A stretch of DNA of 64,000 bases, taken from the NCBI GenBank assembly GCA_020912385.1, contig CP087216.1, forward strand, positions 558,001 to 622,000, written 5' to 3'. Source of the DNA: Neofusicoccum parvum. Its lineage: Eukaryota; Ascomycota; Dothideomycetes; Botryosphaeriales; Botryosphaeriaceae. The stretch's first letter is position 1, and each line of letters begins with the position of its first letter. This document shows positions 51,845 to 62,673 of this stretch, piece after piece. Under the pieces are notes generated by a model that did no database searches, had not been told where the DNA came from, and saw only the letters and a program-made list of their open reading frames with translations. The position numbers and the translations under genes were made by a program.

Positions 51845-53117
51845 ATGTCCGCCAAAGCGAGCGGCGCGGACGCCGGCGGCCCCAACGGCGAAGCACGGCA
51901 CCGGCAGCACCACGACGGCAGCGCGGGGCGCGCGTACACGGTCGAGCAGAAGGCGGCGGTGCTGCGTATCAAGCGGTGCCAGCCGACGGCGTACTACGAG
52001 ATCCTCGGGCTCGAGGAGACGAAGACGACGTGCTCGGACGGGGAGATCAAGAAGGCGTACCGCAAGCTGAGCTTGCTGACGCATCCGGACAAGAATGGGT
52101 ACGATGGTGCTGACGAGGCGTTTAAGAGTGAGTTTTTTTTTTTCCTCCCTGCCTCAGTGGCGGGTTCGTCTTGGGAATTTGGGAGGGTGAGTGGAGGTTT
52201 TGGGGTGTGAGGATGGAGGGCTGACGGTGCGCAATAGTGGTTTCCCGCGCTTTCCAGGTCTTGTCGGATCCGGATAAGAAGTCGAAGTATGATAAGTTTG
52301 GCGGCGATCCGGAAAGCAGGTTCGGCGGTGGCGCATCGGCGTCGGCGGGGTCGCCGTTCAGCGGATTTGCCCGCTCTGCGGGTGGTGCACCGCGGGGAGG
52401 GTTCTACGAGGAGGAGATATCACCAGAAGAGATGTTCAGACAATTCTTTGGCGGGGGGTTCGGAGGACCGTTCGGTAAGCCGCAGATCCTTTTCTTCAGA
52501 CGTGTCGTACGAGTGGCGTGAACAGACACCGTGGCTGACGAGTTTCTTTCCAATTCGCAGGCGGCGGCATGGCCTTCGACGCCGGCCCCGGATTCGTCTT
52601 CAACCTCGGCGGCGGCCCTGGCATCCGCGTCCACCAGTTCGGCGGCGCACGCCCGCGGAGACGACCGACGGACGCACAGCGTGAAGCGCAGCAACCTAGC
52701 CTGGCCAGCACGCTGTCGTCTCTCCTGCCGCTCCTGTTCCTCTTCATCCTGCCACTGCTCTCGTCCATCTTTTCCGGATCCGGCTCGTCCCAGACGGGGC
52801 CGAGCCTGCGCTTCGACGCGCCCGTGCCGCCGCACACGCAGCAGCGCACCAGCGCCCGCCTGAACATTCCTTACTGGGTTAATCCAACTGACATCGAGGA
52901 TCTGAGCGCCCGTAAGCTGCGCGAGCTGGACCGTACGGCCGAGGTGCGGTACATGAGCCACCTGAACGTCGAGTGCGACGTCGAGCAGCAGCGCCAGGCG
53001 CGCCTGATGCAGGACGCTCAGGGCTGGTTCTTCATTGACGAGCAGAAGATGAAGGAGGCGAGGAATCTGCCCAAGCCGAGCTGTACGAGGTTGAGGGAGT
53101 TGGGGTATGGGCGGTAA
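51845..53117 (+). CDS. HLJ1: ER-membrane J-domain co-chaperone Hlj1 (DNAJB12-like)
   Basis: This tail-anchored-type DnaJ protein of the ER membrane recruits cytosolic Hsp70 for ERAD. Exons 51845-52127, 52238-52474 and 52561-53117 give 358 residues. The start is in CACCATGTCC. The J domain begins near [10 protein letters not shown] (about residue 49), with the HPD motif at residues 80-82 in LLTHPDKNG, and continues over the first intron into [22 protein letters not shown] Gly/Phe-rich region follows ([27 protein letters not shown]). A membrane segment lies at about 226-244 ([18 protein letters not shown]). The C-terminal lumenal DUF1977-type domain contains [25 protein letters not shown] and RLRELGYGR. 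Complete. Confidence 0.93.
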
Positions 53118-54863
53118 TTATAAAATATAAAATATAACGCGCGCTAGAAAGTGGGGATGGGCACGAAAGCGAGCACGAGCATGATCAAAGCATTTTCTGT
53201 GTATTCTTTTTTTGGGTTGTTTCACTGAGACAGGCATGGGGGCGTGGGAGGCAAACTTTTTTTTTTCCTCCACTCTTCTGGGTGTGTTCCTATTAAGATA
53301 TCGCTGGTACTGCGGAATACTACTGCTGTAAACTGTGCGCCGTTTTCTTTTTCTTACCTTCAGTTGGAATGTCGGTCGAGCATGCATTGTTCTTCTGCGT
53401 TTCGTTACTCGTTGCGCGCGGTTGTTTGGCGGGAAAAGGCTTCGCGCACGGTTGTGGGCGTTCAGAGGCGCTTTTCTCCTTTTCTTTTCCTTTCTTTTCT
53501 TTCCTCTTCTGCCTTACTGGAGCGCGGAAATGTGGGAGAGTGGTGTAGTGGGATTGCTGGAAGATGGGGATTCAATGGATGTGGAGAGTTCCCCAACTTG
53601 AGTTAAGCAGATACCCGAGAGGCTCCCGGATCTAATCATGGGCCAGGTCCATGCGATGCTCGCCATTGTCAGAGTTATATGGCGGTTACCAGCGGCCAAC
53701 GGTAGAGAGGGAAGCTAAGGGATGTTACGTCAAAGCCGTTTGAACCGATGTCCGGAGAGATTAGCTGTTGCCATGTTATTCCCATGTGCTCAACGTACTA
53801 CGTGGATGAGAGCAAATGCTTCGGTTTCCTACAGCAGCTGTACCGTAATATATGTATTATTACTTATTAAAATAACTTACAGACTCATAATGCTTGTTGT
53901 TTGACCCAATAACGCTTGAACTATCACCGATTGGTGTTGAAAGTTACTTAATAACATGCCGAAACAGGAAGTTAACGGAACGACATGGGACGATCGTATA
54001 AGCACGTCATGTCTCTAGCTCGGCTCCACGGTGCGGTGAGCCGCATCGTCGAGGTGTAGCCTCGGTCGCGGCATATACGGATGCTATCTGCACGGCGAGT
54101 TGAGTTATCCCGGAAGCTCAAAAATATTTTCCTCAAGCGTATCACCAGCTCAGCTTGTATAGTTCGCGAGGCGTGGTGCCTGTTACTGCTCTGACCTATG
54201 CTAATCGCTGCCTTATTTTATCCGAGGCGTTGTAATTTCTTCCTGTCAAACCTTTAAGCGCTTCGGGGTGGAGCTCTCAAGTAAGCGCTCCCACACGAGG
54301 CTAGCTGGAGGGGCCTCCACCGCCACATGCCGAGAATCAAATACATGGCAAGATCTTAAACGACAAAAAGTAACGCAAGCAGCAGCAGTACGTTGAGCTA
54401 AATAAAGGATACTCCATATGTATCATCGAGGGATGCCACTTTACCAATCACATCGCCTCCATGCGAATTACTGCCTGAGTGTTTGTCACACCCCAGAAAG
54501 CACGCTTGTACCAGGTGTGATGCGGTGGAGTATCACGTGATTGGGAGGTTTGTGCGGAACGAGTACATAGTCTTGCCAGTCCTGCACTCCGATCCGAGGG
54601 GATCCGACTCGCCTACTTCTAATTTACTACTTATTGATCCACTGCCTGTTCGCCTATTCACCCCCAAGCTTCCACTTGTGCTTGACTGTTTATTCTTATA
54701 AGGAAGTAAGTGTTCAGCCCCTCCTACACTTTTTACCGGTAGTCTTCTGACTGCCGAGGGGATCAGCAACGCGAAAGCTGAACTTGCACCCTTAACTATA
54801 GTGGCAACTTGAAAAAAAAAAACAGCACCGGTTGACAACGCCGCCTACGAGTCCAAGACCGAA
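53118..54863. other. intergenic with AT-richer segment
   Basis: About 1.7 kb. The left 500 bp is the T-rich 3' flank of HLJ1. The part from about 53.75 to 54.5 kb is AT-richer and lacks any open frame worth noting, compatible with degenerate repeat DNA. It marks the change from the housekeeping block to a more accessory right end. Confidence 0.5.
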
Positions 54864-56339
54864 ATGTGGGAGCCCAAGCAGGCCATTGACAACAAGTCGG
54901 ATACCGACCGGATCTCTACACCACCAGCATCCGATACCATCATTGAGAAGGCCGGCAGCGAAGCTCCGGCTTGCACAACTCCAGATCCCGAACAAGAGTC
55001 AAACGAATCACCAGCACCACCGCCAGATGGGGGTTACGGCTGGATCTGCACGTTATGCGTTGCTCTCATAAACGCACATACCTGGGGCGTGAACTCCTCT
55101 TACGGCGTCTTTCTCGCGCATTACCTCTCTACCAATGCGTTCCCCGGAGCAACGTACCTGCAATTTGCCTTCGTGGGCGGGCTGTCCATCTCGTGTGCCA
55201 TGTTGGTGTCACCAATGGTCACTTTTTCGACACGCCGGTTCGGGACTCATATCACACTGTTCGTCGGCATCGCATTCGAGACAGCCGGCCTCATCGGAGC
55301 GTCTTTTGCGAATAACATCTGGCAGCTGTTTCTCAGCCAAGGAGTGGCCTTTGGTATTGGCATGGGTTTCCTCTTCGTTGGATCAGTCGGCATCCCACCA
55401 CAGTGGTTCACCACCAAGAGATCGCTCGCAAATGGCATCAGCGCATCCGGCTCCGGTTTTGGCGGCCTGGTGTACTCTCTGGCATCTGGAGCCATGATCA
55501 AATCCATCGGACTGGCCTGGTGTTTTCGGGTGCTGGGACTTGTGGCCTTCGGAGTGAACGTAATCTGCGTCCTGTTGATTCGGGATCGTAACAAGATCAT
55601 TGGGTCCCGGCACAAGGTCCTCGACCTAAAACTGTTCAAGCGTCCGGAGTATCTTCTGCTCAACGGCTACGGCTTTTTCTCGATGCTTGGCTATATCGCC
55701 CTGGTCTTCTCCTTGGCTGACTATGGGAAGAGTATCGGATTGAGTGCCTCACAGGCATCTATCATCTCCGCCATTTTGAACCTAGGCCAGGGACTCGGGA
55801 GACCACCGACTGGATACTTTTCCGACAGCATCGGGCGAATCAACATGGCGACGTTCACCACCACCCTTTGCGCAGTGTTGGCCTTAGTCGTTTGGGTTTT
55901 CGCGAAGAGCTATGGCGTACTCATTTTCTACGCTCTGGTCGGTGGTACTGTCGCAGGAACTTTCTGGGCAACCATTGGTCCAGTCACCGTTGAGGTCGTT
56001 GGCCTTCAAGATCTTCCATCTGCCCTCAATCTTGAGTGGCTAGTTATCGTTCTACCTTGTACCTTCAGCGAGCCAATAGCTCTCGAGCTTGCTGAGGGCA
56101 CAGGCGGCTACCTAGGAACGCAACTCTTCGTTGGCTTTATGTATCTAGCCGCGGCTTTGTGTGTGCTTTTCCTTCGAGGGTGGAAGGTGGGCGAGCTCAC
56201 CGAGATCGCGAGAATGGTGAATGGCAACCTGGAGGATGTGGATGTTGTAGATGTTGGTTTGGGCTCAACCAACGAAGCGGCTAGACTAGCAGGGAGGCTG
56301 ACGATATGGAAACATTTCTGGAAATGGAGGAAGGTCTGA
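54864..56339 (+). CDS. monocarboxylate-type MFS transporter (MCT/Mch family)
   Basis: One uninterrupted exon encodes 491 residues. The hydrophilic N-terminus ends in PPPDGGYGWICTLCVALINAHTWG; DGGYGW is the hallmark entry motif of the MCT/SLC16-like fungal family. About twelve hydrophobic helices follow, with GLSISCAMLVSPM, FGIGMGFLFVGSVGIPPQWF, KRSLANGISASGSGFGGLVYSLASGAMI and, in the second half, GLGRPPTGYFSDSIGR. It ends with a cytosolic tail. Yeast relatives (Mch proteins, Esbp6) do not all carry monocarboxylates, so the substrate is open. The ATG at 54864 is the first in frame after an A10 tract. It converges on the glutamate-kinase-like gene. It could belong to a small metabolite cluster, but no biosynthetic core is next to it. 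Confidence 0.88.
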   Translation: MWEPKQAIDNKSDTDRISTPPASDTIIEKAGSEAPACTTPDPEQESNESPAPPPDGGYGWICTLCVALINAHTWGVNSSYGVFLAHYLSTNAFPGATYLQFAFVGGLSISCAMLVSPMVTFSTRRFGTHITLFVGIAFETAGLIGASFANNIWQLFLSQGVAFGIGMGFLFVGSVGIPPQWFTTKRSLANGISASGSGFGGLVYSLASGAMIKSIGLAWCFRVLGLVAFGVNVICVLLIRDRNKIIGSRHKVLDLKLFKRPEYLLLNGYGFFSMLGYIALVFSLADYGKSIGLSASQASIISAILNLGQGLGRPPTGYFSDSIGRINMATFTTTLCAVLALVVWVFAKSYGVLIFYALVGGTVAGTFWATIGPVTVEVVGLQDLPSALNLEWLVIVLPCTFSEPIALELAEGTGGYLGTQLFVGFMYLAAALCVLFLRGWKVGELTEIARMVNGNLEDVDVVDVGLGSTNEAARLAGRLTIWKHFWKWRKV

Positions 56340-56933
56340 AGTTCATGGGCGATGCATCAAACTATAAAATGGCCACTGATAGATATTACGATCACAAATA
56401 AAAAGCTGGGCGAAATCTCAACCTCATAGCTCTTTATTAGCTGTTCGTCACAATTAACTTAGACATCTAATGATACAAGCTGACAAGGATGACGCTGATT
56501 TGCTTATGCACCTACCGCTTACACGATGAACACCCGACTAAACCGACTTCAATATCACTGAACTTAGCTTAAAGACTTACTTCGGTATCGCTTCGTAAAC
56601 GGGCTTATACATCTCTGGCGGGAACGATAATGAGTATGATAGATTGCTATCCTTGGCTATAGGTGTAACCGCTCATCGTTTATCTGTAATGAATGAAATT
56701 GTTCTTGGGCGCCTTCACTCAAATACCAACACTGTGGCGTCCAACATGACATCGCCGCCATAGCATTGTCTTTATGGATAAAAAAACTGTGATTGTAGTC
56801 TAAAATGATGTCTTTACCTACATTCTTTGACAAACGACTGTAAATCCAAAGGAACGTGGCGGGGTTTTGATAGGGATCAAGGCGGTGCAGCTCGAAGAAT
56901 TCGACAGCAAGACCACTTGAGAGATACTCGTTC
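56340..56933. other. AT-rich convergent intergenic segment
   Basis: About 590 bp, AT-rich, full of stops in all frames. It lies exactly where the missing C-terminal part of the glutamate 5-kinase gene would be expected, but I see no PUA-like coding sequence in it. Confidence 0.5.
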
Positions 56934-58091
56934 TCAAACAGAAAGGGGAGGAATTCTAAATCCTAGAGGTGCTAGGGAAGGAGGCTGGCTCGGAGCAGGA
57001 TCGGGGAAGAAAATGGTATGTAGTGGGCGGGTGTCCTTCTTGTTGCTTCTTGAAACGGCGTTTGTGGGAAAGGAATCGGACATCGTCGAAGCAAGATCGG
57101 ACATTGGATCGTCTTCGTAGTACTCGAGAATCTCACTGACGACCGACGGCCTCGACGAAGATGCGAGAACGGTGAATATTCCAGCTGCTGACGCAATTTC
57201 TGCTGCGCGCAATTTGGTCGCCATTCCGCCAGTTCCGTTCGCCGAGCCAGGGCCGAGGTTTGACGAGTCGACTGGAAAGTTTCGTCAATAAGAGTGGTGC
57301 ACGTGGGTAGTCAATAGGACTCGGCTTACTGCGGTTCTTCAGCGAACTAATGGATGTGACCATGTCGATTCTCGAAGCGTGAACATCGTATTTTGGGTTG
57401 CTCTCGTAGAGCGAATCCACGTCAGTGAGCAGAAAGAGATAGGAAGCGTGAATCATAGTTGCTGTGATAGCGCCGAGGGTGTCGTTGTCCCCTATTTGGA
57501 TTTCCTACGTCAAACGGAGTTTTAGCAGCCAATTCGGACCATCGGACTCTTAACCTTACCTTCGTCGATAATGTATCGTTCTCGTTGACGATCGGCACCA
57601 CGCCGATCGAGAGCAGCTCGTTCAAAGTTCGAATGGCGTTGTTGTAACGTGAAGGCTGTTTGGAAGCGAAGTGTTAGTCTTGGACACTACGCATACATCT
57701 CAGAACATACCGATGAGATGTCTTCATGCGTCAGAAGAATCTGAGCCACAACAATTCCTCTCTGAGCGAAGGCGTTCGACCACATCAACATCATCTCCCC
57801 CTGCCCGACGGCTGCAAGCGCCTAAAGGTTCAAACAGTGAGTATTTGAATCAGAAGACGAAGTATGACCACTTACCTGCTTTCCAGAAAGGTTGTCAGGA
57901 CGTGATGCAAAGCCCATCCGTAGCAATCCAAAGCCTACAGCTCCAGAGCTTACGAGGACTACTCTACAACCGGCATCACGTAGAGCAGCAATGGTGGACG
58001 CTACGCCTTCCACAAGTGAGGACCGTATGTCGTGAGTGAATTCATCGATGATGGACGAGGTGCCTAGCTTGATAACGACTGTACGAGACAT
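56934..58091 (-). CDS. PRO1: glutamate 5-kinase, kinase domain only (no PUA domain)
   Basis: Gamma-glutamyl kinase catalyses the first step of proline synthesis. Five exons (first 57876-58091) give about 310 residues, starting [14 protein letters not shown]. The kinase domain is complete by motif: [84 protein letters not shown], and the C-terminal [19 protein letters not shown]. Yeast Pro1 is 428 residues and continues into a PUA domain from a PLHT-type junction. Here the frame reads [13 protein letters not shown] and stops about 20 residues later at 56934 with unrelated sequence. A normal fungal PRO1 may exist elsewhere, making this a paralogue; that is inference. It is divergent from the GFA-like gene. 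Confidence 0.85.
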
Positions 58092-58111
58092 GGTGTAATT
58101 GAAGGATGAAG

Positions 58112-58396
58112 TTAGCAGTCTAGAAGACTAACACCGCAAGGACTCCTTTTAAGAGGCTTCAAGGCCGAAGAATGTATGTGAGTGACAAGCAGCGCGATGA
58201 ATGTACAGAACAAGGTTCCAAGAATACCGAGTAATGGACCATGTCGGGAGTCATGATACGGCGACTGAACGGGCAAATTTCGTCGTATAATCGCGGAGCC
58301 CTGGCTTGAATAGTGGGATTGTAAGATTGGTGGAGAATTTTCCTGTCTCAGAAGTCGGAGTTCGCCCTGCATAGCTTGGGCAACACTTCGCCGCAC
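58112..58396 (-). CDS. doubtful small hypothetical membrane ORF
   Basis: A 94-codon open frame from an ATG-equivalent start, ending 21 bp upstream of the PRO1-like ATG. It contains one convincing hydrophobic helix of about 20 residues preceded by a polar, Gln/Arg/Ser-rich region. The open frame extends another 15 codons upstream (LGLDPADV) without an ATG, so a spliced upstream exon is possible. I recognise no family. It may be an exon of a degenerate gene or a chance frame. Confidence 0.25.
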   Translation of the reverse strand: MRRSVAQAMQGELRLLRQENSPPILQSHYSSQGSAIIRRNLPVQSPYHDSRHGPLLGILGTLFCTFIALLVTHIHSSALKPLKRSPCGVSLLDC

Positions 58397-58767
58397 ATCT
58401 GCGGGATCCAGGCCTAAAGAGCCAACGATGGGTTCTATAGGTGTGTCAGTATTGCGGAGGGTCTGCGAGCCTAAGCCGCTTGGACGCTCGTCTTTGCGAC
58501 GGCTAGCGTGAAGGACGCGTAGGCTAAGGCGCCCTCCGCGGCTTGCGGAGCGTGCAATTGAGGCTTTATTGCTGCAACTTGCCTTCTACGTCGTTCTCTC
58601 AGCAGGTGTTATAAGAGTCATGCATTTACTCTGAGGCCGCCCACGCTGTCGCTCGTTAGGGCTCTTATTGGCTCGTTTATATAAAAAATTCCAGAAGCTC
58701 ACCGACATTGCCGGGTTGGGCGGCTTCGGAGAAAATGCGTGGCCCTTGTAGGAAGGCGGCCGGGGCG

Positions 58768-58799
58768 GCCGCGGATTGGGGCTGCCGCGGATTGGGGCT
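58768..58799. repeat. tandem duplication of a 16-bp unit
   Basis: The unit GCCGCGGATTGGGGCT occurs twice, perfectly and head to tail. Confidence 0.9.
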
Positions 58800-59004
58800 G
58801 TGCCTCTGTAGGCGAAAACTCTAGTTTGACCCACATATCTCCCTGCGTAACGGCACAGTTAGCAGAGCAGTGACGTAGAGAGGTTTGTTGGTGGTATAAA
58901 TAATTCTATTGTAGCTTTCAAGGCATTTACTTTAGCCACCACAGTGCTTCGCCGAGCTGCTATTCATCCAACCACTTATCGAAAACCCAGCAATACACTA
59001 CGTT

Positions 59005-59462
59005 ATGGTCGAAGGAAGCTGCTGCTGTGGTGCGGTCCGCATCAAGTCCACTGGCGAGATCCAAGCCAAGGTACGAGCTGAACAAATCAACCTTCTTTGG
59101 CAGCGGCTGAAACGATATAGGCCCTCTGTCACTGTCTCGACTGCCGCAAGATCACCGGCTCTACATACTCCACCAACATCATCGTTGCAGGCAATGGCTT
59201 CTCTGTGACGAAGGGAACGCCGAAGCAGTTCTCCAAAAAGGCCGAGAGCGGCAAGACGATTACATCAAATTTTTGCGGCGACTGTGGCTCGACGCTTTGG
59301 CGCGAAAGCGAGACATTTGGTGATGCGAGGATTATCAAGGTTGGCGTGATTGACGGTGCGAGCGCTATGGAGGACGCGAAGCCAGCAGCTGAATTGTTTG
59401 TTCGAGACCGGGTTTCCTGGGTGCCAGCAATTGCCGGTCTCGAGCAAAAGGAGGCCATGTAA
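59005..59462 (+). CDS. GFA/CENP-V-fold zinc protein (glutathione-dependent formaldehyde-activating-like)
   Basis: Exons 59005-59070 and 59121-59462 give 135 residues. It starts MVEGSCCCGAVRIKSTG. The Cys pattern of the family is present: CCCG near residues 6-9, LCHCLDCRKITGS just after the intron, and SNFCGDCGSTLWR; these bind structural and catalytic zinc. The rest (IIKVGVIDG, AAELFVRDRVSWVPAI) is the usual beta-rich fold, including the W and P of the closing segment. Named after the bacterial enzyme proposed to help glutathione react with formaldehyde, but most fungal members have no proven substrate. The protein is full length for a single-domain member. It converges on the P450 gene. Confidence 0.9.
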
Positions 59463-60439
59463 CTAGAGGTTGCAACGCCTGAGAATTGAATCTAGGATAC
59501 TGCCAAACGATGATGTTGAGAAAACTTGCTTGAATAGCTGCCATTGCGAAAAGTGAATGCTGGCTTTACGAGATGCTTCCGCCTTATCCGCACCAACCAA
59601 GCTAAACTAATTTTGGCACCACATACAAACCAAACCAACAACACTATCTTTCACAAGACTGCGCCGGTGTCTAGTTTTATATTCACGTAGGAGACGATAT
59701 CATTCTGCTTGATGACTCATCGATGCGGGATGCTGGGTTAGTAGTGGATTGCTTGGAAAGTCCATCAATGCTGTGTTTTGGATAATGATTGTAGTGCTTC
59801 ATACATGGCATTTAAGCTTGGTTTTTGCACTCGATCTTACCACATAATGACTGGATGGTTGTTGCTGCCTTCGATGGAAGCGTCATATTCTGTATTTCTC
59901 TTAGGATTCCGCGGCTTTTCACTGTTGTTGCAGCGGCAGTGACTCCAGTCTCCACAACGAGCAAGTCTGCAGTACGTGAGACATAATTTTCTAGATTACG
60001 CATCATTACTACTGACTAATGCGTTTGTTACAGTTTCCTTGCGGTTCCAAGGATCGAGGTTCTTACTGTCGTTGTGTTTTTTACTTGGGAGCTTTCCTGT
60101 GTCTCCAGAAAAAAAGAAAGCCGAACGCCGATATGCTGCATCATGCATATGTTGCACGAGAGGTTGAGAAGATAGGAACCATGGTCATAGAGATGGTTTC
60201 AATGTGGAAAACAAGCGTTCAATTTTGATCAAGACTGTGAAGTACAAACCCCCCCTTTTTTTTCTGTCTTCTTGGAGAGTTCTATCTCCCGCATTCCACC
60301 GATGAATTTTCCCGGTTTCACATAATCAGAAAGAGTGTCTAAATGATACCCTCCTTGCGTGTACAGTGATTCCTAAAGCAACCTTAACAGTAGGAACGAG
60401 GTCTTGGGTACATCATTCGTGTAACAAAATCATGACACC
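59463..60439. other. intergenic, convergent 3' ends
   Basis: About 1 kb of AT-neutral DNA between converging genes. Short open frames only; nothing supportable. Confidence 0.5.
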
Positions 60440-62673
60440 TCAGTTCTGCTCAGAGGCAATCCAAGCGCGGAGACCCTCCGGGTCACGGCAATGGAACTTG
60501 ATACCGGCCGACCACGGAATGGCCTGAGCCTCAGTGGGCGTCGCGGTGTCGGCGATGGCATCCATTTCGAGCGAGCACTCACGCTCAGCACGGAAAGGAG
60601 GGAAGACAAGCTTCTTCTGCTCCTCCGCGAGAGGCTGACGCTCCCAGGTGAAGAAGTGCAAGAGAAGCACAAGCGTCGAGTACAGGCCGCGGTTGGCCAC
60701 TGAGGAGGCGAGTCAGCTGTCGGTCACACGCGTTCAATCTGGCAAAACATACTGTCGATACCCGGGCAGACACGGCGGCCAGCGCCGTAGGTCAAGTGCG
60801 TGACACCGAGCTTCTCGCCACCAGGGCCTTGCAGGTCGGTGCGGCCCTTGCAGCCGTTCAGCCAACGCTCAGGCAGGAACTCGTCAGGCCGGTCGAATGC
60901 GATGGGATCACGGTTACCGGCCATCAAGTTCATGATGACGAGCTAGAAAGAAAATGTTAGAGCTATCTCGAGGGCGCAAGTACCAGCCTGACAGTAAACA
61001 TACCATGCCTGGAGGGATTTGGTGACCATCATAGCTGGCACCATCAAGAGTCTCACGGGGGAATCCGAGACGGACTGGTGTGTAGATACGAGAACCTTCC
61101 TGTGTTGTCACAAAGTCAGGGAATGTGTCTGATAACGGGAGTAATGGAGACACTAACAGTGTGCAGAGCCTTGACATATTCGACACGGTCATACTCATGG
61201 GGCTTAGGTGGCTCGCCGTTGTACACTTCACGGATAGCCTCAAAGCCATTCTGCTGCAGGTCTGGCCTGTTGGCGAGGTAGCCGATGATCCAAGTGAGCG
61301 AGTAGCCAAGGTTGACGCCAGCAGCAACTGTTGACGAGTGGTCATTAGATGATAACCCAGCAAGATAATAAAAAGGAAGAACATACTGCCGGTGTAAGAA
61401 GCAAGGAGAATCTCTTCGTCTTTCAGAAGACCTTGACGGAGGATGTTGCCCAGGATGGAGGGAGTCTCATCACCGGAGGCGACGCGGTCCTTGAGGCCGA
61501 CAAGCATCTTCTGGATATAGACCTGCTGTCTCTGACGGTACTCACGAGCCTTTGCCTCCTTTTCATCGTAAGTCCATTCCTTGATACCCAGAGCCTTGCC
61601 AGCTACGTAGCGAATCCGGCCGGCGCCGCGCATGATAGGAATGTAGTCGCGAGCGGGCGAGCCAACGGTACGCTGACGGACTGAATTGGAGAATGAGTTC
61701 AAAAAATTCTGGTGTGCATCAAAGTCAAGTCAATGGGGTGCTTACAGATGTTGGTCTCGTTCTCGGCGAGCATTCCCACCATGTCGTCGTCGAGAGCAAT
61801 GCCCATGAGCTGCTCGGAGACCTGGCCAGTACCGAAACGGTGAAGCTTCTCGGCCATGTCCACAGAGGGACCTTCGCTGATTTTGAGGATGTCGCCAAAG
61901 AGCTTCACAAGCTTGGGGTGAATGACGGGAGTGTAAACGGGCAGAAGACGGGGAGCAATTTGGGAAGAGAGAGCCTTGCGAGTGCGAACGAGGCGGTCGC
62001 TGTAGGGCGAAGCTGTGGAGAGTCGTGAGTAAGCTTCATAGGCAGAGCAAGAAATCTTGACTGAGACTTACTGCCGACAGTCCAGATACCAGAGGACGCA
62101 AAGTCACTGTGGAAGAGCTTGAAAGTAGGACGTGACTGGTATGCGGGGCCCTGCTGGACGACCGTCTTTGCAAGGGCCTTGTGGCTACTGATGAAGACCT
62201 GCGAAGTAACGCGTCACGTTAGAATCTTTCCGGTGGTGTTAACACAAGGGAGAACATACCGCTTCACGTTGACCAAGAGAGACACGGATAACGTCGCCAT
62301 ACTTCTTAGACCACTCGTTGATCTTCGGGACGTGACCTTTCCTCAACTAAAGATGGTGGTTGCGTGAGTAAAGAATATGGCCATACGAATATCAAAAGCA
62401 TATGCTCACATCAAACAGATTTCCAACGATAGGAAGACCGGGAGGACCAGGAAGCGAGACGGAATGAGGGGCGCCGCCGAGCAAACCGTCAAAGAACCAG
62501 AGAACTCGGAGGATGAGTTTGCGTCCAGCTTCAAACCCGCTCAGCAGGACGGCCGTAAGAGCAACGGCAGCGGACGCATGGAAAATGCCAAGAGCTCGGG
62601 CGTCATTGGCAAAGTCTGAGGCAGCGACCTCGGCTGCGACCACCGTCGTAGAAGAATTGAAGAAGTCGCTCAT
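60440..62673 (-). CDS. cytochrome P450 monooxygenase (CYP504-like)
   Basis: A membrane-anchored haem-thiolate enzyme in at least seven exons, about 520 residues. It starts MSDFFNSSTTVVAA (62673; an in-frame ATG at 62718 is an alternative). An N-terminal hydrophobic anchor (AVALTAVLLSGF) leads to the proline-rich hinge LPGPPGLPIVGNLFD. Core motifs are LRKGHVPKINEWSKKYGDVI, the ExxR motif EGSR, the PERF-equivalent FLPERW, and the haem loop TYGAGRRVCPG. The C-terminus (DMANRGLYSTLVLLLHFF, DPEGLRAWIASEQ) resembles fungal CYP504 phenylacetate hydroxylases, so aromatic-acid hydroxylation is a guess. The I-helix reads AAGVNLGYS and lacks the usual acid-threonine pair. No redox partner or tailoring enzyme sits next to it. 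Confidence 0.85.

Larger units (their letters stand above)
58092..59004. promoter_or_regulatory. divergent region, glutamate kinase-like / GFA-like genes
   Basis: About 0.9 kb between divergent genes. It contains an open frame at 58112-58440 (-) that includes a membrane-like segment, GPLLGILGTLFCTFIALLVT, and LGLDPADVRRSVAQAM, but no recognised family. A tandem 16-bp repeat lies at 58768-58799. Confidence 0.4.
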
